Source of the DNA: Phanerodontia chrysosporium | Taxonomy: Eukaryota > Basidiomycota > Agaricomycetes > Polyporales > Phanerochaetaceae | NCBI GenBank assembly: GCA_001910725.1 | Contig: MJGA01000021.1 | Span: 62,001-126,000, forward strand | DNA: 64,000 bases | Reading direction: 5' to 3' | Shown: positions 19,358 to 33,057 of the stretch, piece after piece | Layout of the letters: each line of letters opens with the position of its first letter | How positions within the stretch are numbered: the stretch's first letter is position 1 | Notes under the pieces: model-generated | What the model saw: only the letters and a program-made list of their open reading frames with translations | What the model was told of the DNA's origin: nothing | The model's database searches: none | Position numbers and translations under genes: made by a program

Positions 19358-22300
19358 CTACGAACTTAGATTGAGGACGACCTCCCTTCTGGCCCACTCG
19401 CCAGCTTGCGAAGAGTCGCCGACAATTGCGCGCCATATGAGCAACCTGCTCGTCAACGCGCCCCACGACTCCGCATTCTCATCCATGGACATCGCGGACC
19501 TCCAGAGGTTCTCGACGCAGTAGCCCCAGAGCGAGATTGCGCTGGTGTCGATGCTTTGCCAGAGGGAACCAGAGGTGTGCGGGGCCTTCGGCGCCGTACG
19601 TTCCGCCGCGACTGGCTCAAGCTGAAGATTCTTCTCGAATGCCTCCAAACGGCGCAGCGAGTTCGCAACCAGATCGTTCAGTTCGATAGGAGGTGGCGAA
19701 GATATGCTGAGCCGCATGACGTTGCTGACGACGTGGACGAGCACGTCTTTGTCGCACACTGCGGAAAGCTCAGTCAACAACAAGGGCGGGAGTCTACGGA
19801 AATTCGAGGGCGTACCAGAGTGTTCAAGCAGCCTATGTAGGCATCTGCTGAAGACTGAACGCCATTCTCCAGATGTCGAACCCTCCAACTTTGTGAGGTC
19901 CAAAACCGCGACGAGATTCTCGAGGATTCGGACCCAGGCAATAGCTTCCGTAGACCTGACAGTCTGGAGTTGCATCTCAATCCACGAGAGCAACCCAGAG
20001 CCGAGGACTAACGACGTAGCCGCGGCCTTGTTGCAAGTTAAATTGGCCAATAGCTATAGGAGCTGTCAGCAATGTGATGATGGAGAATCACGAGTAATCG
20101 TACCTCGAGGACCCCGCGCCTGAAGGTCTGGTCATGGCTCTCGCTCTGGAACATGCTTGCAAGCAGATCCCAGGTATGACGTCTCTTGAGCACCCGCCAC
20201 TCCTGTCTGCCGACCATACCATCCGCGAGGAACCGTACGATCCAAGTTCGCTCTTTCTTCCACTGATCATCTGCGCTGTACAGCGTAGTGTACAGAAGAG
20301 GAACATCATGTGTGTCGAATTCGTGCCTTTGCAAAAGGAACCGGGCGGTCAACGGGTACGTGAACGTTGCCGGATAGAAGACACCACGCAAGGCGTGAGC
20401 GAGATGGAGAGTCGTGTATGCGGGAATCCGTGGTGGATGCTCTTCGGGCCTATTGCGGTCGTAGATATTCTTCAGCAGATCAAGAATGTAAATGACGTGA
20501 GGCTTTTCTTGCATGTCTGCATTCTACACCGTCGATGAGCGTACGCAACGGCAGGAGAGGACTGAAACATACCTGAAGGACCGAATACAGGCCTGCAAGC
20601 AGAGTCATTGCAAGCGCACGGATCTCATCCCGATGGGACGACAGGGCTCGAATCAGCAGGCTGACCACGTTAGTCCGGAATATCTGCACCCATGCGAGTG
20701 CAGTGGTTGGAGCACCATCCGCTAACATCCGCGAGAATAGCAGCATAAGGAAGACAGGATCGTAAAGTCGATCGTCGTAAGTTTCGCCGTTGTATCCAGC
20801 TAGAGGGCCTGCGTAGTATTGTGGGAAGGATATGCATGTCTTCATCACGCGGATTGAGTCGAGATTCTGGACAGCCTCTAGTGCCGCAGTACACGACACG
20901 TCCGGCGCCGGAGACCAGCGAACCATCAACGAGGATATCGATGCCTTGCGCACCGTCTCGAATAGCTGGAAGACTGCGAGGATCTGGAGATCCGCGGAGT
21001 GCAATGTGCCGCCATACACGCTCTGGAGCGGTTCGACATGACTCGGCTGGCAGGTGTTGACCGGATGCAAGTGGAAGAGGTCATGCAACAACGTGACGAG
21101 GCTATTCCGAACTTCTCGGTTCTCGGCATTCACAGGCGCCGCCAGGCTCTGGAATTTCGGATGCTGAATGATATTTTGAATGAAGCGGTTCACATTGACA
21201 GGCTAACAGCAAGCTATGAGTGAGATTCGTTCGCTAAGCGAAGTGTATGTGTGACGAGAACGCACCTTGAACTGCGCTCGCTGCACGAGGGTGTTGGCGA
21301 AGCGAAGAACGTTCGCGTCAGAAAGGTGGTTTTGGATGGCCATGGTTACGGCGGACTCGGCATGATGTGCTTTCGGGTTGGCATATTGTAGCCCGCGACG
21401 CATTGCTACAAGTCCCTCTTCAACGTCTGAAAACGCTGTTTGGTCGGCTGACAAGACAGAGGTCGCCCATTTGAGTCCATGCTCTATTACACTGTCGCCA
21501 AGGGAGCCTTTCGCGTCGAGATGGATGGCGAGAGAGAAGAAGGTGGCGTTGAAGCGATCGCCCAACTTCTTCGTGTGACTCTCAAGGTACGATGTCACTT
21601 GAGGGCGCACGCTTGGGTGCGCATCAACGATTGAAACAATGCAGCATTTGCATAGATCGAGCACATCGACGTTGCCTTGTGCGACAACTTCTTTGCAGAG
21701 AGCCTTGCAAAGCGATACCAATACACGCTCGTCTTCATCCGCGAAGGGTGAGAGGGGGTAGCAGGTATCCACCAGCGCTCGAAGGACGTGTGCAACGAAT
21801 GAAACTGAATGGGTCTTCCAGCCACCGGCGCGGAACCAGTCTCTGACAACTGTCCTCTGTGATGCCTGACTGTAGACGAGGCGAGAGATAATGCCAGGTG
21901 TCAAATCCGACCACGTTTCTTGGTCGAGGAAGAGGCGGATGTCGATGAGATGTTTATGGCGCTCAAGGGCCCGCCAACGGGTTGTAGCTTCGGAGACAAC
22001 GTCCTCAAGTGCCGAGGAGCCATTGGACTGACCAATAGAGGCTCCATCATGGAATGAGGGAAGCTGGCCATCCAAGGCAGTAGCAATGACCTTCTCCCAG
22101 CCAGGTATAGAAGGCTGTAGCCGCAGCAAGGTGGGCAGACGTGCGAGGAGGCCGGACACATCGAACCGCCGGACGTTACGCGACAGAATGTCCATGATGA
22201 CTTCTAGTACCAGTTTGCTCCGTGGATTAGACCTGTCGGGTTCGCTGGCTAGCTGATCGAGCAGAGCGAGAATCTGCTGGGTGCTCATAGCGCCAAGCCA

Positions 22301-25300
22301 GATCAGCGAAGTATGAAGCTGGATGCGACATTAGCACATTCTAGTGCACTAAGCTGGCAGGATCGCGCACCTGGTCATCAGACATGGAGTTGAGCTCTGA
22401 AGAAACTACATGTTCCCAGTATGTGGTGAACTCTCGGACTTGATCAGGGTCTATCGCGGACTTGACGTCCACAGACTGCTGCAAGAAAGCACGCAATGCT
22501 GCACATGAGAGGTTAGCCTGTGACTCTGGCGTCCAGAAAAATCGGCACGTACCAGGTCTGCCGTATTCTGGCAGAGCGGCACGGGAAGTACGCTGCACGC
22601 CATTCAACTTGAAAAGGAACTGTAACACCTCCGGAAGGATCGGTGAAGCTAGGCGACCAATCTTATGGACTATCTCGGACAGCAGATACAGCAGGCTGCC
22701 GGAATCGTAGGGCTCAGTCGAAGATAGTGTATGATCGACTAGTCTGAGGACCCATTTCGCATCAACGGCACTTGCAACTGGCAGGAGCTGGATGAGCACG
22801 GATCGTGCGGCCTCATTTGAGAGGATAGACGGCACGATATGGATGACCAGCGTAGCAAGATCGCAACTAAGGGAAGTAGGTCAGCGAAATGGCGTAGAGA
22901 GAGGGTAAGATATACATACTCAGAGGTCAGCAGTCTCTTCGCAGTGTCCACAGAGTGCCACACCAAACCTTGACCAGGAAGGATGTAGTCGAGAAGCGTT
23001 GTGGTTGCCGGCTGATGCAGCCTCTCAACCGCAGAAACGAGCTCGCCGAACTGCTCTCCCGACATGACCGGGTCTTCTAGCCTGATCCAGTCGATTGCCT
23101 CGTATACAGCAGCTTCCCGCGAGTGATTCTCGTCTGACATGCCGACAAAACCTTGAGGTTCCGGCTGGAAATAAAATGCAAGTAATACTCACCCGTCGAG
23201 ACATCTTTTAAACGGGACAACAGCACCTCAATCGAGGTATTGCCTGCGTCTATCACGCCTTCGGCTGCTGGCGATGTAAGATGTGTGCGCAGCATGGCGG
23301 CAAACCGGCATTCCCGCGCGACCGCTTTCCGCACGCTCTCGCTGTACTGCTTGTCGTCGAGTCTCAGCGCTTTCAGCCTTTCCGCTACGGCGTCGAGGAC
23401 ATCAAGTTCGGCCAGCTTGCTCGCCAACCCGAGACTCAGCCTTCGTGCAAACGTGACGATGGCGAGCGCGTCAGAGGGGGAAACATGGTTCCCGTTTACC
23501 TTCGCCTGGACTTGCTCGAGGACGGTGACAAGCATAGGACTCGGGAGCAGGGCAGGCTCTTGCGCGGTAAGACCGTCGACCGCCATGGCATCTGCGGGCG
23601 CACAGAGCGCTTGGAGCTCTTCCAGGTAGCGGTACGGCGTCTTGATGCACCGCTGCAAGCAGTCGTCAAGAAGCGCGATGACCGCTTCCCCTTCGTCCGT
23701 CAAGGGAGTACCGTCCGGCGCCTTCGTGTCTGCAAAGCGTCGCGTGGTAGGAAGGGCGCGCAGCCAGATATCTACCTCGTCCGCGTCGTGTTGGAAGGCG
23801 GCGGTAGTTGCAAGTGTTTGACGCAGAAGATTGGCGACGGTAGCCTTCATAGATCGCTGGCTTGTGCGGACATATAGGCGAAGCAGAACGCTCAAGTTCC
23901 CTCGGGAGCCTGCGAAGCGTGTGTTAGCATGCGTGCATATACTGACGCGGAGCCAGCATACCTGTCTTGCTGGACCATGAGAAATCTTCGCTTTCCCGCA
24001 GCAGTCTTAATATATGCAGCTGCCTCATCGCAACCAAACCAGGATGCGGAGCCACGCTGTCATCATTCTCGGCCTCGCCCTCCTGGATACCCTGCAAGAG
24101 CTTGCTGACATCGAACCTCGTCTCTGCGACAAGGCTTGGCAGATGCTCGTGGTAGAGCCACAGCAACCTCTGCGCACTCTCTGCCAGCAACGCGGCCCTC
24201 GTCACTGCGCCCTGGTCTTTCGCAGCGGCCGCGGTATGCATCTCCGCGGTCTTTTGCTGTCCAAACGCGACGATGACCTGAAAGTCGGGTACACGCCGGG
24301 CAGCCTCACGTTCGACCTCGCGCGCCCGGCGGCTCCACTGCCCCTCTTCTTCGTCTTCTTCCAATGCAACAGCGGCGGCTCGCATGCTCTTCATGACTTC
24401 GCCAAACTTGGCCAGCGACTTTGCGAGAGCCAGAGCTGTGCAGTGTTGCACAAGCGCGGAGTTCGACTGAAGACCACGAGATAGATGGACCTTGGTGTTG
24501 ACAGAGGGAAGGATATTTTCAAGGATCGTGGAGAGCGCCGGTGGAGAAGGGCGGTATAGGTCCGTACCCGAAAGGATAAAAGATGCGCGGGGCACCGGCA
24601 ACGAAATGACCAAGCCGAAGAAGGCTATGTTGGCGATCCATTTTGAAGACAGCCGAGGCTCAAGCGTGAGAGCAGCGGCGTGCCAATACCTTCGAGACAA
24701 CGGGAGATGAGAAGGAGTAAGACGTATTTCGTGGAAATGCTACATACCCCGCAACTAACTCAGGGCAAGCTTCGAGAATGCGTAGCGCCAACTCCTGTTG
24801 CCTCGCGTCCTCGTTGACCTTGAGGGTTTTTAGTACACCTGCAAGAATCTTATTGTAGATCTTGACATTCTGGCGACGCCCGCCGTCATCCTCGGGTTCA
24901 AGAGACGGTCCATCTTCGTCTTCTCGCGGATACCACCCACGATCTTTGAAACATATACCGGTGCCAGGCCGTGTGCAAATAGCCAGTAAAAAATGGTGAG
25001 CGATATCAGCTGGAACCGACTCCTGATTTTCACCCTCCGGGACATTGCGTTCATAGAGTCTGAGAATCTTGCAATGTCATCAGCACAGTCACAACATCGT
25101 CCGAATAGCTCTCACCTGCTGCACAGTTTGTTCATTGAACAGATTGATTTTTGCGGTGCGCTTGATCTTGGGGTCGCACCAAACTCCGGTCCAAAAGCAT
25201 TCCAGCACACGTCGTACAACCGTATGCGCGTCCTGGGGCAGGCCCTTGAATACTCCCATGAGACTGTCTCGCCGCTGCTCGAGGAATGCGGCTTTCACGG

Positions 25301-26184
25301 CGGTGGAAGTGGTAGAGTCGACGAATGACAGAAGGAACAGGACATAGAGCGTCCGAATATCTGCAAGCACAGATGAGCTTTTCGAGTGCACCGTGAGACT
25401 TATCTGCAGACATACCTGGTCGTGCCAGAACGTCAACGTCTTCGTCGCCTTTAGTCCGACGTCGCATGTGCAGTAGTTTCGGCAGCGTCTGCAAAAATGA
25501 GACCATGAATTCGAATGAGGACATTCAGAACTCACCTTCAGCTCCCAAGGGAACGCATCTAGCACTGCACGACGCTCGCGCCCTCCAGCAAACGCGGAAA
25601 GGTTGTTGTACAGCTTCAGCGTAACGAGAAGTAATTCGTTGTGTGTCGTGGAGAGGTACGAGTTCAGCTTCGACGACCACTGCGGGGACAATACAGTCCG
25701 GATGATAGTGCTCGCATAGGAGTGGTAGGTGTAGTGAGTCGAAAGCAGGGCGACCACACTCGACAGAACGGAAAGGAGGAGCGACAGGAGAGTGAGTTGC
25801 CTCTGGAGCAGGGGTTAGCTTGATGTACGTGTCCAAAGCTAAAGATACGCACCGTATTCGTCTTCTCCCACAGCTCAAAGAGATCCTGCGCGCCGGGATC
25901 TGTGTCCAACCATGATTTCACGAGGAGCAACCTCTCGTCATCCGCTCGCACTACGGCTTCAGACGGCTTGATGGTCAGTTGATTGCGCAGCGCGGTGAGG
26001 GCTGTCAAAAAGGGTTAAAGAATCGAAGATGTGCGAAAGACTAGTCGCACGTACCCTCGATAAGCGTCGCTTCATTCTGGTTCCTCAGACTTTGCCGCAC
26101 GTCTGCAGCTTTGAGGAACCTATAGCCCTGCTTCGAGCTCTGTCCAGGCTTCGGCTCTTGCAGAGGTTTGGTACGAGGAGGCAT
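19358..26184 (-). CDS. URB1: Nucleolar pre-ribosome-associated protein Urb1/Npa1
   Basis: Large multi-exon gene. ATG at 26184 gives MPPRTKPLQEPKPGQSSKQG; stop at 19358. The N-terminal exons carry the Npa1 signature: a LRNQLTIKPSEAVVRADDE stretch, then RLLLVKSWLDTDPGAQDLFE. The rest is long helical, HEAT-like coding sequence in many exons separated by introns of about 50-60 nt. The largest exon is 21203-22288 and the C-terminal exon is 19358-20050. In yeast Urb1 is an essential scaffold of early 60S pre-ribosomes in the nucleolus. No broken frame was noticed, but not every junction was checked. Confidence 0.8.
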
Positions 26185-28014
26185 GTCCTCGAAAGGCTGT
26201 TGCCACACACGGCCGACGTGAGAGAGCTCAGAGAGCGAGAACAAGACTCGGACAAGCGGAGAATATGAAACTTCTGACGCCCATAATCGCAAGAAATACC
26301 GGTCTGATGGCGCATCAGGCGCATCAATTTGCTCCTAACCCGGGTGCCTGCTCGCGGCAAGAGCTTTCCTGTCGTCCTCCATCTCCGCCATTCGCAGCTC
26401 TCGGTTACCCAGCACAACAGGTGTATGGCTTGTTCTCGCAGGAAGTATGTGAGCCTTTCAGACCTGTATATACCTCAGCTGTGAAGTGTGATGCAGAGAT
26501 TCGCTGTGGATCGTCGACACGTCATAACCGTATGTTTCGTCAAGATTTTCTGCCAGCATTTTCTCGTTCCTGATGCAGATTCTCCGGGCCTTTAGGAACT
26601 ATCCAGCTCAGGTGTCCCATGCAGACATCATCCGACACAGTCCAACAGGGTCGGGCATCCTCAGCGCGGCTTCCCGATATGCATCTCGCATCGCTGCGCC
26701 GCCCGAGCAAAGCGGGGATTTAACCGCCCCTATCGCCGTGCGGGCACATGCAGCTGGCATAGCCCTCGCGGACACGCGGTGGTGTGACGCAGGTGGTCTC
26801 GCCCGCTCAGCGCATAGTGGTCGATTCTCCAGCTACGTGGTCTTCGGCCTAGCCCATTTACAGGTATGCCGGTTGTACCCCATGCGGTCCTTAGAAATAC
26901 TGCCTATTCACGATTCAATGGAAGCAGCCGGACAGGACGTTCTCGCCTTGGACACGGTCCCCTACGGAAGAACGCTGTCCTCCGAATCGGCATTGAGACC
27001 GTCGGCAACATGCCCTGTTCTCGACGCCTCCGACCCTGCCCTTGTGCCAAGCGTTCTCGGTGTTCAATATTCCGAATTGCCAGCGTTTCGTTGGAGAAGT
27101 AGCCGCAGCAGAGCGGGGTGTAGCGGTGGCGCTATTCGGAATTGTGCACTGGCCGTCCTGTTCGCATCTGCTGCCTCGCGGTTTAGACCATATTTCACCT
27201 CGTAAACACCACTACAGTGGATACAAAGGCTGCATACGCCGACATACCGACGCAGCAGCAGCGGGCGTTCAAAGGCCGAGACAACAAGCTGTGGGCGGTT
27301 CTGCCTAATTTGGAATACAGCGGATTGTCGAAGACCTGACTGCGGAGGCGTGGACAGTCGGTCGCACGCCGGTGCACATGTCTGTCCAGAAGAGCCCTTC
27401 ACGAATGAGGCATTTCTCCAAAATGCCTCACACCATACTAGTGGAGATTTAGACTGGCCTGACGACATTCTCATGTCGTCCTTCATTTAGACACGACGTG
27501 GGAGTCTGTCGATATTGAGGACGGCATACTGCATGTCCTCTTCACACTCCTCGTTTCAGCCATGAGGTACGTGCCAATAATTCGGAATTATCGTGACTCT
27601 GACGACTGGCTGCGCAGAGCCGCCATACTGGAACGCATACCACGGCTGACCCCGTGGGTGGCAGTCGTGATCGACCGGGCACGCCGCTTGTTTCAAGCGT
27701 GAGAACGTAGGCTCGTTGCTGCGTATGGCCTATCGAGAACTCGATCGAGGGCATGACAAACTGCCAACGGAGAGGCGGTGCGTGTGGACCTTTCGCACCG
27801 TTCGCACATTCACTCGCTGCTCGATGCAGTAGCTCCGAGGGCGACCGCGCCATTCCCTGATCGTGCGATAGCGCTGCTCCGCTCGCGTTCCCGTGGGCGT
27901 GAGCGCGAGCGTGTTTGAGGCATATATAAGCTGCCGCGCGAGCTGCAACCCGTCGCCTTCGTTCTAGCTGCTCCAGCCCCGCCCGTTTACCTCCATCCCA
28001 CGGCCGCCCTCAGA
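26185..28014. other. Intergenic region between URB1 and the cupredoxin gene
   Basis: Divergent upstream regions of URB1 and the cupredoxin gene. A 210-codon plus-strand frame at 26573-27205 has Ser/Arg/Ala-rich random-looking composition and no family match, so it is not called. A TATATAAG box near the right end belongs to the next gene. Confidence 0.4.
27923..27930 (+). promoter_or_regulatory. TATA box of the cupredoxin gene
   Basis: TATATAAG, 84 nt before the ATG at 28015, in a normal fungal TATA position. Confidence 0.5.
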
Positions 28015-28963
28015 ATGCGCACTGTAGCAGCTGTTGCCGCTCTCTTGTCCACAGCCGCGATGGCCGTCGCACAAGGCGTCATCACGGTGAGTACTCCAAC
28101 TTGTTCATGCTCGAATAACGCGGACTCAACGTGTACGCCAGATTCAAGTTGGCGCTGAGGCGAGTACGCCTGGAGGCATCTTCCAGTTCTTGCCTCCCAA
28201 CGTCACCGCGACCAACGGCACGGTCATCAACTTTGTGTGGAAGGGATCTCCTGGCAACCACACTGTCACCCAGTCGTCGGCAGATGCCCCATGCCAGCCA
28301 CTGAGCAACGGCTTCGACTCGGGCTTCTTGTTCATCCCCGCGAACACGACGAACAACTTCCCAGAGTGGAACGTCACGATCACTAACGACCAAGAACGTG
28401 AGGATCACCATTGATTTGACAGCCATCTGCGTCTCACTGCCTGTCCAGCTATCTACTTCTACTGCGCGCAGCTCAACCCAATGCCGCACTGCAGCACTTT
28501 CGGTATGGTCGGGTGCGTGCTTGTACATCTGCATCATATACTTCCCATTACTGACACGCCCATTAGTTCGATCAACGCACCCGCCTCTGGCCCCGGCTCT
28601 TGGGACGACGTCGTCAACGTCGCGATCGCCAACAACTCGACGCTTCCAGGGCAGCCGACGCCCGGCGGCGCGCTCACTGGCGTGAACGTCAACGTGACCG
28701 CGCCCCCAGGGCCCGTCGGCACGACGAGCGGCGGCATCCTCGGCTTCGACTTGCCAGCTGCGACGAGCGCTGCTGCGTATCCGTCTGGAAGCTCCTCCAT
28801 CTACTACCCGCCCGCCCCATCAGGCTCTGCTTCCAGCGGCGGTTCCTCGAGTGGCAGCAGCGCCCCGACGCCAACCGCTGGAGGGTCGAGCGGCGCGTTG
28901 TCGAACGCCGTCAGCGGCGTTACCCTCCTCTTCTCGTTGTTCCTGGGCACCCTTCTGCTCTGA
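28015..28963 (+). CDS. Secreted serine-rich cupredoxin, probably GPI-anchored
   Basis: ATG at 28015 gives a signal peptide, MRTVAAVAALLSTAAMAVAQ. Introns at 28087-28141, 28398-28448 and about 28512-28565 are clean GT-AG. The cupredoxin-like domain has GGIFQFLPPNVTATNGTVI, SPGNHTVTQSSADAPCQP, GFDSGF, WNVTITND, IYFYCAQ and HC-GMVG, the pattern of fungal extracellular serine-rich/phytocyanin-like proteins. His in GNHTV, Cys in FYC and His in PHC could bind copper. A Ser/Gly-rich stretch and a hydrophobic end (TLLFSLFLGTLLL) suggest a GPI signal. Likely a cell-surface protein. Confidence 0.85.
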
Positions 28964-30123
28964 TGACCATCAGGACTATGTAGTTCCTTCACTACTTGCA
29001 GAGTTGCATGGCGTCTGACGATCTAATTGTTGTGTACGATTCCGTCATTACTAGACGTGCCATATCGAATTTGTATGCAGCCGTATGGTCTTGGCCCGTC
29101 ACAACTTGCCGCTTGAGTGAATACACTCAGTCCATAAATGCATGATTTGCTAACCGGATGTCCCGGATTGCCCTGGGATTACTGGCATTCCATCAGATTG
29201 ATCGCCGACGTGCACAGCAGTAGAGTGGCAATGCGAGACCACCCGCACTTGTTGACGTTATCTGTGGACCTAGGGCCAAAACAGGAGAAGTCGCGCTACC
29301 ACCGAGTGAGTAGTGGTAGCATGTGCCAGTATCCCGTGGGATTCAAGTTTGCGTAAAGATCAGTTTTCAGTCAGTGAGAATTCCGCTATCCACGTATCAT
29401 GCTCCTCAGTAATCGGAGAGATCTAAGAATGTTTAGTGGTCCGACGGCTATCCTACTCATCCTGGATATTGAACGCTCATCGTCCAACTCTTGATAATAC
29501 ACGGAAATCACGGGCACCAGAATCTGTCCCTAATGGAGTGTTACTGCATCTTCTGGTAGTCTCCAGGTGGTCTTTGCCGGAATAGTTGCCACACTGATTA
29601 AGAGCTAGACCGCGGCCTCTATTTGTGCATGTTTGTCTCGACCGCCGGAGCAGTGCGGGAAGCATGGACTCGAACCCTGGAGGCTCAGGTCACGCACATC
29701 ACGATAAGACGAGGTGGACGAGCACTTACGACATGCTCTGAGCTATTATAGCTCTCTTATGATCGAGGCGATGCCGACAGGGTCCAGCAAGAGTCCAATC
29801 CTCTACGAAGCGGTCGCACTCTAATGCTGATTTCCATCTATCGGGCAAAGGGAAGTCCATTGGCTGTGCAGACTCTGGGACTTGCCCATTGAGTGACAAA
29901 GTCTTTGGAGCTTAGCACGAGGACGTGCTATGCCGATGGCTCACCGGAGTCTTCGCACGCTTGAGAACAACGTGCCCCGCGAGGTCGGGCGTAGTAGATG
30001 CAAGCTGCGCTGGTGGACTAGCTCCGTCGAACTCGATCATCTCCACGGTGCATATAAGCCCCTCTGCGGTAAAGCGAGACTGGCAGTCTCGTATCTCGTC
30101 TCGCGTACACCCTATACTCGACC
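28964..30123. other. Intergenic region
   Basis: No gene supported. A minus-strand GGTTCGAGTCC near 29660-29680 resembles a tRNA T-arm but has no matching acceptor or D/anticodon arms. A CATATAAG box at 30051-30058 serves the next gene. Confidence 0.4.
30053..30058 (+). promoter_or_regulatory. TATA-like box of the first DUF6534 gene
   Basis: TATAAG, 66 nt before the start codon at 30124. Confidence 0.4.
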
Positions 30124-32282
30124 ATGCAGCTTGGCAGCACTCTCGGAGCGAACCTTATCTCTGGCAGCATCGTCGCAATGTGAGTCTGCACTATCCTGTC
30201 ACCTGCATGTTATGCTGACCCGCTCACCCCAGGCTCTACGGCGCGATGTGTCTGCAATGCTACAGCTTTTACCAGCGCTCACACGAATCTAAGCAAACCA
30301 AGTGGGCCTCATTGTCTGTAAGCACTCGTCCTCGCCATCGAGTATATTGATCTCACTGTGCTTCTACTAGTAGGTCTTATTTCTTTGGTGCGTCATGACG
30401 CTCGTACAAGGCGATCCTAGTGACGCTGATTCTTCCGCGGCGTTAGGCTTTTGAGCACGCTGCACTTGGTCTTTACCGAGTTTGACATGTACTTGTACGT
30501 TCGGTCGACGGGAGACTGACCCTGACAGCATGTTGATCAGCATCCACCGGCCTCGTAGGAACCTTGTTGCCAACTTTGGCAATGTGGAGAAGGTCCTCAA
30601 TGAGACCTTTTGGTGAGTAGACGTGCGTTCAACCTTTATTTACATGTGTTCTGAGCTCGGACTAGGCCTGTTCCGGTAGGTCGATTGGATAACATTCCTC
30701 AAGTCGATGCTCACTACAATATACTATCCAAGGCTATCGATGTCATCACGGTGCGTCTATTTGTGCCGCAGTCCTCCCGGCGACATACTCACTTGACTAG
30801 TTGGTCACGACCTTATTCTGTCAATGGTACGCTACCGCAGATGCTCTCATGGCGCCCGCTAATGCCAAACATCCAATCAGCTGGTATTGCCACCGCATGT
30901 GGAAGTGTAAGTCCTCGTTCCTCTCCTCTCAGGGTGGAGCTATCTCGTACTGAACCATCTCAAAGTGAGCGACAAGAATCGTCCGTTAACATATACACTT
31001 GTTCGTGCCTTCTCTAGTCAGCGTTAGAGGTCAGACTCTTAATCTGTGACACTTAGCTCGTCGTCATCATCCTTTGGTTCAGTAAGTGCTTTTCAGTGTT
31101 TCTGGAGCTTAAAGACTTATCTGAGCGATGCAGGCTTCGGGATGGGTACGTCGATTTCGGCCATGACTCGGCTTTGAGATAATGACTGCCGCACTTCTTA
31201 CCTCAGCTTCATGCGTCGAAATGTGAGTCAGCGCCACTCATACTGACCACTTCGGGCTATGTCGCTTATTTCCCATGCGGTGCAGCGTCATAGTTCAGAG
31301 TCTTGCTCAGTACCACGCAATTGTGGTAAGTCGTCCCACGTGATAATGTTCATATGTACTAAAGTGTGAGGCTACAGTGGCTTTCCTTGACCAGTGTATC
31401 TCTTACGACCTTCGCGGACTTCTACATCGCCGCATCACTGTGCTTCTTCCTATTCAGACGGCGCAAGGACTCCTTCCGAGTGAGGTACGTCTCACCGCTA
31501 CCCTGGCACGCGCATGAAGTTAAATTCTGTTCAGGACGTCGTCCCTCCTTAATACCATCATCATCTACACCGTATCCACCGGCCTTCTCACGAGGTCAGT
31601 GCCAGCTCCCTTCTCCGTGTACGTCGTGTTGATCCGGTATGGCCAGCATGGTGTCTGTTTCATATATCGTTGCTGTAAGAGTGTTATTAATTGACCTATC
31701 TCTCAAATTCAAACTGATTCATTGTCTCTCTAGAACCTGACGCTCCCGAACACGTGGATTTGGGTCGGCGGTAAGTTGATTCTGCTGAAACCTTTGCGAA
31801 TGCTCATATATCCTTCTCATAAAGAGTACATGATTTTCTGCGGGCGTAAGTTTTGGCTATCAAGTACTTTAACAATATCTGCTGACCGACTGAAAAGTAT
31901 ATTGCAACTCTCTGCTCGCATGGTTCGTATTAAACTTCTTCATAACCTGTGCACCACTAATGTCCGGCACGCATACAGGATAAACGCCAGAGACTACCAC
32001 CGTCAATACATACAACGCCCTATGGGCTCTGCCACATTGTCACAAGTAGTATTCAGAGGCATGGCACCGGGTGGCCCCCCTGCTCAGCGTGACAGCGCTG
32101 TCGGTTTGCCGGTTATGGCGGTAGGTACTCTGCCCATGCTTATGACTCGCACTAATATTGATCACCATATTAAGCCCTTGCCCATTGAAGAGCTCAGCAT
32201 AGTGCACAGTGAATCCGAAACTAGCGGAGATGATAGCGACTTTTCTGAGAAGTCCCGATCCGAGATCGGATCCGCAGTATGA
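30124..32282 (+). CDS. Seven-TM protein of the DUF6534 type (copy 1)
   Basis: Many very small exons. The start MQLGSTLGANLISGSIVAM splices to LYGAMCLQCYSFYQRS. Later exons give LLSTLHLVFTEFDMYLY, TLFCQWYATADAL, VIVQSLAQYHAIV, a WLSLTSVSLTTFADFYIAAS exon followed by LCFFLFRRRKDSF, then TSSLLNTIIIYTVSTGLLTR and VYCNSLLAWINARDYHRQY. The tail is Ser/Glu-rich, with a stop at 32280-32282. This order (seven hydrophobic segments, the D-YIA-SLC helix, N-IIYT-TGLLT and Y-NSLLA-NAR) is typical of the expanded Agaricomycete DUF6534 family. Function unknown; plasma-membrane receptor-like by topology. A paralogue lies at 51.6-53.8 kb. Confidence 0.7.
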
Positions 32283-32704
32283 AGACATGGTCCCAAAAGC
32301 ATTGCATAAAATCCTAAAACTCCTCCTTTAACATACGCAGTGCGCGGAGATAGACAACTGTAGCCATAATATCTCAGACTCGCAATTGTAAACCATATAT
32401 CGAATAAAAGGTTAACCAGTTCTGCATTGGCGGCATTTGTTTGGTCATGTTTGGGCGATTGTTGATGTTGTCCGTTTCGTGTCTCGTCCCGCCTTGCTTT
32501 CTCCCCTCATCCTGCGGTACCTTTTTCGAACATCGTCCATGCGATATCACACACCTCTAGCTCGCCGTCGAAGCATCAGTCGGCCGAGACCTAGACCACA
32601 GAGGAGCGTCTGCTGCGGAGACGACGAGACAGATGCGTTCGGTAGCGCACAACCGGCGAATAGGTTGGTTTTCGCACCACGCTGCTCGCGGGGCTTGCCT
32701 CTGA
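32283..32704. other. Short spacer, possibly 5' region of the LINE
   Basis: No gene supported. The open frame of the LINE gag begins at 32705, so this may contain the 5' untranslated part of that element. Its 5' end is not marked by any repeat I can see. Confidence 0.3.
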
Positions 32705-33029
32705 TGTTACAACGTCACTAGTGATATCACCTTAGAACATCGCGATACAGACAGTTTTGACTGGCGAAGACAAGAAGTCGCCTCCTTGGCCCCTGCCTGT
32801 CCCGTCGTCGAGCGACGCCTTTCGCGCTTTGGGGGTTTCTTCAATACATGTAACCGCCTTATAACAGGCCCGAGTCTGGGTTCGCCAACACTGTCTGTTG
32901 CAAGTCTGGACTCGCCTGAGCCGCCGAGCTTGACCCAAGTTCTGCCTTCCGAACCTCTACAGGCTGCTTCCCTGCCGTTTATACCGGTCTCTGCAGCTTG
33001 TGATTGCCTTGGAGAAGTCCCTAAGTTGT
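32705..33029 (+). pseudogene. LINE ORF1, 5' part (before the Tc1 insertion)
   Basis: Open frame after a TGA at 32702-32704, Ser/Pro-rich (SPTLSVASLDSPEPPSLTQV, then CDCLGEVPKLL). It is in the same frame as the Ser-rich stretch that starts at 34688. Dropping the 1656-bp insertion (element plus one TA) joins them as ...PKLL-SSGLGISN.... No in-frame AUG is seen, so the true start is lost or further upstream. Confidence 0.5.
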
Positions 33030-33031
33030 TA

Positions 33032-33057
33032 CAGTGGCCGCCAAAAATAACGCAACA
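33032..33057 (+). repeat. Left terminal inverted repeat of the Tc1/mariner element
   Basis: 26 bp, the exact reverse complement of 34660-34685. Preceded by the TA target duplication. Confidence 0.95.

Noticed and set aside
26573..27205. 210-codon plus-strand ORF upstream of URB1
   Set aside because: Composition is Ser/Arg/Ala-rich and random-like, no splice structure or family motif, and other frames are similarly open.
29655..29690. tRNA T-arm-like GGTTCGAGTCC on the minus strand
   Set aside because: The stem has a mismatch, and no pairing acceptor stem, D-arm or anticodon arm is found at the proper distance.
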